Assembly: GCA_905215045.1 (NCBI GenBank)
Contig: CAJMOO010000018.1
Span: forward strand, 1-28,137
DNA from: an uncultured bacterium
GTDB taxonomy: Bacteria; Bacillota_A; Clostridia; Lachnospirales; Lachnospiraceae
Direction of reading: 5' to 3'
DNA: 28,137 nucleotides
The number at the start of each line of letters is the position of its first letter. Positions within the stretch are counted from its first letter, which is position 1. The position numbers and the translations under genes are program-made. The notes beneath the pieces are model-generated. The model was not told the DNA's origin, made no database searches, and was given only the letters and a program-made list of their open reading frames with translations. Shown here one piece after another: positions 15,322-23,033 of this stretch.

Positions 15322-17544
15322 TTACTTTTTAATTTTTACAGAAACTGCTTTTGAATATTTACTGTATGTTACTTTCTTTCCTGCTTTTTTAATTGCACGG
15401 ACTTTATAATAATATGTCTTTTTCTTCTTCAGTTTCTTATTTTTAAATTTTGTTGTCGAAGCTTTTGTGATCGTCTTAACTGCTTTGTATTTACCATTCT
15501 TCTTTGTCGCACGATATACAACATATCCTGTTGCACCTTTGACTTTCTTCCATGTTACTGTTGCCGTTTTCTTGGAAGAATTCTTAACTTTCAGACCTGT
15601 GACTGCTGCTAACTTCACAGTCGTTGTCGTCTGTGTTGCAGTTAGCTTCTGGACTGTTGCAGCTGGCTTCTGAACTGTTGTTGATGGTTTTTGTTCCTCT
15701 TTCTTTGGTGCTTCTTCTGTTACATCTTCACTGCTAAAATCTTTATCATCTGCTGTTGTTTTAACGGCTGATGTAAAATCTAAGGAAAGATTCATTTTCT
15801 GAGTTCCCATTCCTGATGCAATACTGTCCATAATTGGTATAAATACCTGCATTGGTGCGATTCCTGTTTCTACAGCTTCATCTGTCAATGGGAATGTTAC
15901 AAGATCAGGATAATTGCTTCCAAATTCATCGGATACAATGTCACCATTCGTGTTTTTCTGAACCTGATCAACTGTAACGTCTTTTTCTGTTCCATTTTCA
16001 ATGTACTGAATCTTATTTAAGTATCCATGGAATGTCTGTCCACCGAATGGAATATTCATTGCCTTTAAGTTTAATGTGACATAATATTTTCCATCTTTTA
16101 CTGTTAACTTTACTTTATGTGCGATCGCATCATTTGCCATTGATAGATCTTTTCCATTTGTTTTTAACATCTTTGCATCTACTTTGTAGATTCCATCAGA
16201 AAGCACTTCTTTGTCTTTCTTTTCTTTTAATGTATCCCAATATAATGTGATCACAGCATCTGTATCAAATTTTCCATGATCAAATGTAATTCCGCCATGT
16301 TCACCACTTAAATTACTCATTGCTGGTACATACATTTTAAAGTTTGCTTTGTAAGTTAATTCTGGTTTATCACCTGTTAATGGCATATTTACAGTTGTTA
16401 CACTCTCACCATCTTTTGTCTCTTCGGATCCTTCTTTTGTCAGATCTGATCCATTATAATACCCATTAAAAGCTAATACATCCATTGCTTCTTTTGTAAC
16501 CACTGGATATGATAATGTCATCTTTCCATTTTTATCAACCTTTAATGTTGCTGTTACTTTATTCTCAGAATTTGCTGCAGACAAGCTATGTTCTACTGTA
16601 CTTGTCATGTTTTTCATCTGAATCTCATAAGTACCTTCTTCCACTGTTTCTGGTGCTGGTGCAAGAACTTCCTCTTTTGATGTTAATCCTAGAGATTCCA
16701 TAACTGCATTTTTAATCGCGGAAGCACTTGTCGTTGCTCCAGACACTGTATCGACTTTGTCAAAGGAATTCTGATCTGTGATATCTAGACCTTGTATCTG
16801 GTCTTTGATTTTATTGATCGCTTTTGGAAGGTAGATATTTTCATTTTCTTCAGCATATTTTCCTTCGAAATTTTCTCCTTTAATCTGAAGATCTGTCACT
16901 TTTCCATCTTTGTATGTAACAGTTGTTTTAATATCGTATCCACCGAACTGCGCAATATGAATCGTATTTTCTTTTGTTCCATCTGATACGTTTTCATTTC
17001 CCTTAAGACTTGCATAATCAACCTTTAAAAATGCATCTGTTCCCATTCCCATTGGGCTGATCGTCATATGAAGATAGATACCATCGGTTGTCTTTACACT
17101 CTCTGAAATTGTAAATTTAATCTTTGTTGGATTACCAGCTTCATCTGTTTCCTCAACAGTCACATCTTTTGTTTCTGATTTTATATCATTTCCCTGATAA
17201 ACTTTTAAATCCTTTGCTGCACCTGTCATTCCATAAAGATTTAATGCTTTTAATTCAACTTCTAAACTTGCTGTTCCATCTTCTGCTACTTCTAATGTTG
17301 CATTTTTACCTACAGCCCCGGCCGCCATTGAATTCTGTTCAACATTATCTGCTTTTTTTAACGACACTGGAACTGTATAAGAACCAGCTGACAAACTTAT
17401 TTTGTTTGTTCCAAATGCATTAGACACTGTTGCCTTTACAATTGCTGGATGTGCTACATATATGGGTGTCGCTGTTCCAGCCATTGCAACAGCTAACAAT
17501 AATGGCATGATTTTTTTCTTTATATGATATTTAGTTTTTCTCAT
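15322..17544 (-). CDS. NEAT-FMN_bind-NEAT-NEAT-FN3 surface protein
   Basis: 740 residues. Signal peptide about 1-38. NEAT-like domain 1 about 50-182 has pocket methionine M73 (NSMAAGA) and M165/M167 in SPMGMG. An FMN-binding domain about 192-286 ends in DTVSGATTS, the covalent flavinylation motif; T271 is the expected FMN-carrying residue. NEAT-like domain 2 (about 302-440) is divergent, with no pocket Met. NEAT domain 3 (about 446-594) has SMANDAIAHKVKLTVKDGKY with M469, and M579 in SGMGTQ. A Pro/Thr/Lys linker and a Lys-rich fibronectin-III domain (about 645-740) follow. A flavin-loaded segment between haem-binding domains suggests redox handling of haem iron outside the membrane; this is inference. 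It starts the second half of the haem locus and has its own candidate promoter. Confidence 0.9.
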   Translation of the reverse strand: MRKTKYHIKKKIMPLLLAVAMAGTATPIYVAHPAIVKATVSNAFGTNKISLSAGSYTVPVSLKKADNVEQNSMAAGAVGKNATLEVAEDGTASLEVELKALNLYGMTGAAKDLKVYQGNDIKSETKDVTVEETDEAGNPTKIKFTISESVKTTDGIYLHMTISPMGMGTDAFLKVDYASLKGNENVSDGTKENTIHIAQFGGYDIKTTVTYKDGKVTDLQIKGENFEGKYAEENENIYLPKAINKIKDQIQGLDITDQNSFDKVDTVSGATTSASAIKNAVMESLGLTSKEEVLAPAPETVEEGTYEIQMKNMTSTVEHSLSAANSENKVTATLKVDKNGKMTLSYPVVTKEAMDVLAFNGYYNGSDLTKEGSEETKDGESVTTVNMPLTGDKPELTYKANFKMYVPAMSNLSGEHGGITFDHGKFDTDAVITLYWDTLKEKKDKEVLSDGIYKVDAKMLKTNGKDLSMANDAIAHKVKLTVKDGKYYVTLNLKAMNIPFGGQTFHGYLNKIQYIENGTEKDVTVDQVQKNTNGDIVSDEFGSNYPDLVTFPLTDEAVETGIAPMQVFIPIMDSIASGMGTQKMNLSLDFTSAVKTTADDKDFSSEDVTEEAPKKEEQKPSTTVQKPAATVQKLTATQTTTTVKLAAVTGLKVKNSSKKTATVTWKKVKGATGYVVYRATKKNGKYKAVKTITKASTTKFKNKKLKKKKTYYYKVRAIKKAGKKVTYSKYSKAVSVKIKK

Positions 17545-17579
17545 AATCTCTCCTTCTCTTAATTTATAGGCATTATCGG

Positions 17580-17632
17580 TTAGTTTTAATTAACTCACTT
17601 CTTTTTTATCATGCATCAATATTCTCCGTCAA
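17580..17632 (-). promoter_or_regulatory. Candidate promoter with TTA-N8-TAA operator before the NEAT/FMN gene
   Basis: On the minus strand TTGACG (17632-17627), an 18-base spacer and TAAAAA (17608-17603) form a candidate promoter. TTAATTAAAACTAA follows at 17593-17580, an imperfect palindrome just past the expected start of transcription. An A/T tract (GAAAAACTTGTT) lies upstream. The same order of elements precedes the protease gene at 25355-25398. Confidence 0.5.
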
Positions 17633-17712
17633 CGAAAACAAGTTTTTCAAAATCGTTCATATCTGATATTTTAAATTTAAAATTTCTTAAAAAAACACGT
17701 GTTTCTGCCATT

Positions 17713-17766
17713 TATCAATAAAACACAAGGTGTTGCAGGCGTGCAACCCCTTGTGTTTTATTGATA
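17713..17766. terminator. 25-bp hairpin separating two halves of the haem locus
   Basis: Arms 17713-17737 and 17742-17766 pair over 25 positions with a single mismatch and a four-base loop. The inner part is the palindrome GTTGCA-GGCG-TGCAAC (17732-17747). It lies 12 bp after the stop codon of the upstream Shr-like gene (minus strand) and before the promoter of the next unit. The position fits transcription termination or partial read-through, although no long U-run follows the stem. Confidence 0.55.
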
Positions 17767-17777
17767 ATTCTTCTCAT

Positions 17778-20681
17778 TTATTTTTTGATCAATATGCTTT
17801 TCTTTGAGGAGAATGCACCATATACTTTCTTACCTTTAACTGTACGATAAGCACGAACTTTGTAGTAATATTTTTTATTTTTCTTTAACTTTGTATTTGT
17901 GTAACTTACTTTTTTATTACCTTTTACTACCTTAACAAGCTTATATTTTCCGTTTTTCTTTGTTGCTCGATAAACTTGATATCCATCCGCATTCTTTACT
18001 TTCTTCCATGTAATACGCACCTTACGTTTTTTCAGATTTTGCAGATTGATCTTTGACACTTTCTTAAGAATATCTTTCACTGTTGTCGTTGATAATTTTT
18101 GTGTCGTTGTTGTATCCGATGGCTTTTGTTCAGTTGTTGCACTTGATGGTTTCTGTTCGGCTGTTGTATTTGATGGTTTTTTATCATCGTTTTTAGATAC
18201 TGCTAATTCATTTGAATATACAGTAAAACGGTATTGTTTTGTTCCATTTAATGTCGCATTTAAGACTTTCTTTATTCTGTATGTTCCCAGATTTGATACA
18301 CTAAAGTTTCCTTTTAATTCTTCTGCCTGATCAGTTTCTGTATCTTCTTTAATTGTCTCCCATGTACCATCTGCATTCTTTTTCTGAACTTCTGTAATAA
18401 TATCCCAGTCATATTTTTCATCCATAACTTCTGCGATATTTTTATCTTTCCATCCGTTCTGCTCCAGCATATCTTTATAATCTTCAACCGTTTCTATTTC
18501 TCTGGCTTCGTCACTTGCTGTCTTATCAAACCAGAATGCAAGATCTAATACACTTAAATCCTGGCTCCAACTAATCTTCTGACCGTTATCTTCCTTTAGT
18601 TCCAGATTCATCGCATTCTTCTGTGGATAAAATTTATTGATTGCTGTGTCTGATTTTTTCATCACTGCCGGATCCACAACTTTGATATTATTTAATGTAA
18701 GATCAAGCTTGTGAAGTACTCCATCATAATCGTTTTCAAATGTTTCAGGAAATGCCTTCTCTGTAATATTGGAGATCTGATTATCATGGAAATCTACAGA
18801 ATATAGTTTTTTATTCTTTGCAAATGTTCCATCTGGCACTTGAGCAATATAGTTCTTGTAGAAATTAACCTCCTCAAGATTTGACATCTTTGTAAAATCA
18901 ATATTCGAAATGTCTTCTAATGCATTATTGAATGCACTGATCTTTCGCAATTTCTTTGTTGCTGCATTGATACAGTTTGGAAGTTTTACAAACTCGTTAT
19001 TGGATAATTCAATAAAATTAATCGTATCTCCAGCATCATCTAAGAGATGATCTGGTAATGCATTTAATTCATTTCCTGAAATGGATAGCTGCTTTAGACT
19101 TGTATCTCCATCCAGTGCCCCAGCCTCTACAGACGTGATACTATTATTATCCAGTTCAAGATATACTAATTTATCCAATCCTGACAGTGTATCTTTCTTA
19201 ATCTCCGTCAGATTATTTGCTCTTATATTGATCCAATTCAATTTTTTTGTATTTTTAAACGCATTTTCTGGAAGAGCTTTTATATGATTTGAATTCAAAT
19301 CTACATACTCAAGATTTGTCATATTATCAAAAAATCCCTCTGGAATTTCTGTGATCTTATTTCCTGAAAGATCCAATTCTTTAATCTTATCTGATAAACC
19401 TTTTAACAGATCGATATTACTCAAATTCTTGTTTGATAAATCCAGACTTCCTTCGTCTCCATTAAATGCTGCTAATTCTTCCTGGGTAATTTCTCCATCA
19501 TTGTTCGTATCAACTCCTGCTTCGATCAATGCATCAACCAGGGTCTGGTTCGCATCTTTTTTATCATATCCTTTCCATCCTTTTTCCAACGATGTGAATG
19601 TGATATCCGCTTTCATATATTTGTCATAGTTACCTTTATCAGATTCAGATCCCATAACGGATACTAAAGCTGCCGCTGTATGTATTTTGCTCAGATCTTT
19701 AATGCTCATTGTATATTCATATGCATCATAAGAACCATCACTATTTGCATCCCCATATGCTTCTTTTGTTGCTTGGGCAAACGTTCCATCTGTCTCTAAT
19801 GTGAAGTCAAGTAAGTATTTCGCCATGGAGACATTTAACATGGATAATTTCATTTCTCCATCTTTTACTGTCAGTTTTGCTTTTCCTTCAAAATATCCAC
19901 CTAAGGAAGAGGTTACCTCGCTTCCTTGTTTTGTTGCTTTAAGTGTAACTGTATATACACCATCTTCTGTTGGATTTAATGTTGGATCTTCTTTTTTAAA
20001 CGTATCAATTGCTTCCCTTAATGCAGCAACTGCCTGATCGATCTGATCCTGAGTTGCAGATTCATTATTATATACATCTTCTGCTGTTTTGATCGCTTCC
20101 TGGAATGCATTCCATTTTTCATCAGATGCCGATTCTTTCGTATATGCTTTTGCTGCTGTGATCATATTATTTAACGCATTTTTATCGATCACTGCATCTC
20201 CTGATCCCAAATCTTCCTGTGAAACGAAAGTTACTGTTTTTGCTGTTTTGTCGACATTCACAATGATCTTTTTATCTTTGTAACCATTTGCTGAAACAAT
20301 AATTGTGTTTTCGCCATCTTTGATCGATCCCATATATATACAAAGTCCATCAGAATATGTCATTGAATAATAATTATCTTTTCCTTCTTCATCATAAACT
20401 GGATATTCCTTGTCGTTCACTACAACTTTATTGATCTTACTGCAATAATCTGAAGAAGTAGATGCATATTTATCCATTTCGGTAAATTTAATATAATTTT
20501 CTGTTCCTGACCAGTTTTGTCCCCATTCTGCTTTTGTGATCGCAATTCCCGTTTTTAATCCAGTTTCTGTATCTGCTGCTTTTACCTGTACAATACCTGT
20601 TGGTAAGATTACTGTCTGTGGAACTGCCATTGCTAGTGCCATTGCTAGTGCTAGTGAATATGTTAGTACTCTTTTTCTCAT
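17778..20681 (-). CDS. Shr-like receptor: HID, FIVAR, NEAT, EF-hand, LRR, FN3
   Basis: 967 residues. Signal peptide to about 35 (VQVKAADTET). Residues about 44-152 resemble the Shr haemoglobin-interacting domain (DUF1533): an AEWGQNW start and a GENTIIVSANGYKDKKI end. A FIVAR helical module (about 165-231) follows, then a NEAT-like domain (about 239-366), an EF-hand DTNNDGEITQEE (391-402), about ten leucine-rich repeats (412-690, LDLSGNKITEIPEGFF type), an unnamed domain opening NKFYPQKNAMNLEL, a Thr/Lys/Pro linker with repeated QKPS, and a C-terminal Lys-rich FN3 domain. The pocket methionine position holds S259, while M343 is kept. Streptococcal Shr also combines HID, NEAT and LRR and takes haem from haemoglobin, so a receptor role is likely. 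No LPXTG or membrane anchor is present. Lies 18 bp after the paralogous gene. Confidence 0.88.
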   Translation of the reverse strand: MRKRVLTYSLALAMALAMAVPQTVILPTGIVQVKAADTETGLKTGIAITKAEWGQNWSGTENYIKFTEMDKYASTSSDYCSKINKVVVNDKEYPVYDEEGKDNYYSMTYSDGLCIYMGSIKDGENTIIVSANGYKDKKIIVNVDKTAKTVTFVSQEDLGSGDAVIDKNALNNMITAAKAYTKESASDEKWNAFQEAIKTAEDVYNNESATQDQIDQAVAALREAIDTFKKEDPTLNPTEDGVYTVTLKATKQGSEVTSSLGGYFEGKAKLTVKDGEMKLSMLNVSMAKYLLDFTLETDGTFAQATKEAYGDANSDGSYDAYEYTMSIKDLSKIHTAAALVSVMGSESDKGNYDKYMKADITFTSLEKGWKGYDKKDANQTLVDALIEAGVDTNNDGEITQEELAAFNGDEGSLDLSNKNLSNIDLLKGLSDKIKELDLSGNKITEIPEGFFDNMTNLEYVDLNSNHIKALPENAFKNTKKLNWINIRANNLTEIKKDTLSGLDKLVYLELDNNSITSVEAGALDGDTSLKQLSISGNELNALPDHLLDDAGDTINFIELSNNEFVKLPNCINAATKKLRKISAFNNALEDISNIDFTKMSNLEEVNFYKNYIAQVPDGTFAKNKKLYSVDFHDNQISNITEKAFPETFENDYDGVLHKLDLTLNNIKVVDPAVMKKSDTAINKFYPQKNAMNLELKEDNGQKISWSQDLSVLDLAFWFDKTASDEAREIETVEDYKDMLEQNGWKDKNIAEVMDEKYDWDIITEVQKKNADGTWETIKEDTETDQAEELKGNFSVSNLGTYRIKKVLNATLNGTKQYRFTVYSNELAVSKNDDKKPSNTTAEQKPSSATTEQKPSDTTTTQKLSTTTVKDILKKVSKINLQNLKKRKVRITWKKVKNADGYQVYRATKKNGKYKLVKVVKGNKKVSYTNTKLKKNKKYYYKVRAYRTVKGKKVYGAFSSKKSILIKK

Positions 20682-20699
20682 CGTTTTCTCCTTTGTAGA

Positions 20700-23018
20700 T
20701 TATTTTTTGAACTTAATTTTTTTGATCGTTGAAAATTTTCCGTATACTTTTTTACCAGATACTACTTTATAAGCACGTACTTTGTAATAATATGTTTTTC
20801 CTTTTTTCAGTTTTTTGTTAACATAGGTTACTTTTCCAGCTTTTTTCAATGTTGTGATCTTCTTAAACGATTTATTCTTCTTCGTTGATCTGTAAACTTC
20901 ATATCCTGATGCATTTTTCTGCTTTTTCCAGCTTATTTTCACAGATCTCTTTGAAGATTTTTTTATTTTAAGCTTTACAACCCTTGAAGGTTTTGCTATT
21001 TGTATTTCTTTCTTCTTTATTGTTGTTATTTGCGAAGTTGGCGTTGTTGCTGTTGTTTTATCTTCCTTCTTGTCTTCTTTCTTATTTTCAATTGTTACTT
21101 CATTTGATTTTGCTTCAAATAAGAAATTTCTCATAGAACTCATGTAACCATAAACATCCTTTACAACTCGATACGTTCCATCTTCTGTAAACTTGAAAGA
21201 ACCATCCATTTCGTCTGCTTTTCCCTCATTGATCCTTTGATCGATCGTTACAAATCTTCCATTTGTGTCTTTCTTTTGAATTTTGGTTACGATATCCCAC
21301 TGATATGACAAATCTTTTAATGTCTTTGTAAAATCGCCTTCCGCATATCCTTGTTCTTTCAGATATTCTTTATATTCATCAACTGACTGAAGTTCTTTTT
21401 TCTTTGCATCATTTGTTTCTTCATACCAGAACATCAAATCCAACGCACTTAACTGCTGTGACCATTTCATCTCTTGATCACCGCTTTTCTCTAGTCTTAA
21501 TTCCATTGCGGACTTCTGTGGATAAAATTTATTATATGACTGGCTTTTATTGATCAGCTTTTTATCTATGATCTGCATGTTATTGAATTTAAGGTCCAGT
21601 TTTCTTAGACTAACTCCATTTGGAAGAATATCTGGTGATACAGAGGTCAAATCATTATCAAACAAATCCAAACCATCAAGTTTTGTGTTTTTTGCAAATG
21701 CATTTTCTGGAATCTGTGTTATCTCATTATGCATAAGGTTTAATTCTGTCAATTCCGGAAGTTTTGAAAAATCAACTTTGCTGATATCTTTCATTCCATT
21801 ATCCCATGCATGCAGTTCCGTCAATGAGGAACAATCCTCTACTGCTTTTGGAAGACTTTCCATATTATTTTCCTGTAAAAACAACATTTTTAATGATCCT
21901 GCCAATGGTTTGAGACTTCCATCTTCTAATGTTGTGAGATTATTTCCATATAAACTCAGCTGTTCTATTTTTTTCATACCTTCAAAGGCATTCTTATCAA
22001 CTTTTGAAATCTTATTGTTTTCGAGGCCTAAGATTGTCAGCTGATCTAGTCCTTTGAATGTTCCATCTTCTAATGTTGTAATCTCGTTTCCATCCAATGC
22101 GATCCAGTTAAGCTTTGTATTATTTTTGAAGAATCCTTTTGGGATAGACGTAAGTTTATTATTTTCCATATAGAAATTTTCTAATTGTGGCATCATCATC
22201 AACAGATCTGATGGAAGCTCAGTTATGTTATTATAAGAAAGATCAAGGGTTGTCACAGACTCCGGAAGATACTTGAGCAATTCCAATCCTTCATTACTTA
22301 AATTGCAATTCTGTAATTCCATCTTGTCACCTTTGTATTGCTGAATTTCTTCTTTTGTGACAGTTCCATCATTATTCTTATCCAGTCCATAATCGATCAA
22401 CGCCTGATTCAGTGCTTCTTTTCCTGTTGGTTTTTGATCTTGATCTTTGATGGCCTCAAAGCCTGTCCATCCTCTCTCGATCGACATATCTTCTATATCC
22501 GCTTTTGTATATTTTTCATAATTTCCTATATTGTCTCTGCTTCCTCCCATAGGTTCTGCCAATACTGCGATTTTTGTGATGTCTGACAATTTATTGATCT
22601 GAATCTTATACTCATACATATTATAAGTGCCCGCAGAATTTTTTTCTCCTACTGGAGTTTTTTCAGATGTTTTATAATTTCCTTCTGAATCTCCAAGTGT
22701 GATATCATACATCATATCTGCATATGTTGTACTAAGGATCTTTACCCATGTCTTTCCATCCTGAACAGTAACTTTAATCTTTGGATCAATAAAGCCGCTT
22801 AACATTGATTCCTCAGATGTTCCTTCTTTGTTGATCGTCATTGATAATGTATAAGCTCCATTCTCCGTCGGATCTTCCAGGATCATCTTTGCCTTTGCTT
22901 TTTTTTGTAAATGAATTCCTTTTGCAGCAACATTTTGTAATGTTGCTGGATTACTCGTTGCCAGAAGGATTGCTGAAAATGCAACTGCCAATCCTCTATA
23001 TAACTTCTTTCTTCTCAT
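20700..23018 (-). CDS. NEAT, EF-hand, LRR, FN3 surface protein (Shr-like paralogue)
   Basis: 772 residues, paralogous to the next gene but without the HID and FIVAR parts. Signal peptide about 1-32; NEAT-like domain about 50-183 with M72 in EESMLSGF and M157 in AEPMGGSRD, 85 residues apart as in Shp-type bis-methionine domains; EF-hand DKNNDGTVTKEE (213-224); leucine-rich repeats from about 232 to 500; the unnamed domain starting NKFYPQKSAMELRL with KWSQQLSALDLMFWY; then a linker and a Lys-rich FN3 domain at the C-terminus. It has no sortase motif or membrane helix. It follows the protease by 15 bp, so it is in the same transcript. Expected role: capture of haem from host or dietary haemoproteins at the cell surface. 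Confidence 0.88.
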   Translation of the reverse strand: MRRKKLYRGLAVAFSAILLATSNPATLQNVAAKGIHLQKKAKAKMILEDPTENGAYTLSMTINKEGTSEESMLSGFIDPKIKVTVQDGKTWVKILSTTYADMMYDITLGDSEGNYKTSEKTPVGEKNSAGTYNMYEYKIQINKLSDITKIAVLAEPMGGSRDNIGNYEKYTKADIEDMSIERGWTGFEAIKDQDQKPTGKEALNQALIDYGLDKNNDGTVTKEEIQQYKGDKMELQNCNLSNEGLELLKYLPESVTTLDLSYNNITELPSDLLMMMPQLENFYMENNKLTSIPKGFFKNNTKLNWIALDGNEITTLEDGTFKGLDQLTILGLENNKISKVDKNAFEGMKKIEQLSLYGNNLTTLEDGSLKPLAGSLKMLFLQENNMESLPKAVEDCSSLTELHAWDNGMKDISKVDFSKLPELTELNLMHNEITQIPENAFAKNTKLDGLDLFDNDLTSVSPDILPNGVSLRKLDLKFNNMQIIDKKLINKSQSYNKFYPQKSAMELRLEKSGDQEMKWSQQLSALDLMFWYEETNDAKKKELQSVDEYKEYLKEQGYAEGDFTKTLKDLSYQWDIVTKIQKKDTNGRFVTIDQRINEGKADEMDGSFKFTEDGTYRVVKDVYGYMSSMRNFLFEAKSNEVTIENKKEDKKEDKTTATTPTSQITTIKKKEIQIAKPSRVVKLKIKKSSKRSVKISWKKQKNASGYEVYRSTKKNKSFKKITTLKKAGKVTYVNKKLKKGKTYYYKVRAYKVVSGKKVYGKFSTIKKIKFKK

Positions 23019-23033
23019 TTCTTTTCCTTCCTG

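Noticed and set aside
17693..17704. Palindrome AAACACGTGTTT upstream of the second haem promoter
   Set aside because: Twelve-base AT-rich palindromes arise by chance, it is found once, and no regulator with this site is suggested by the context.
21550..22044. Plus-strand 164-codon frame opposite the LRR region
   Set aside because: It mirrors the leucine-rich repeats of the minus-strand gene and shows no start signal.
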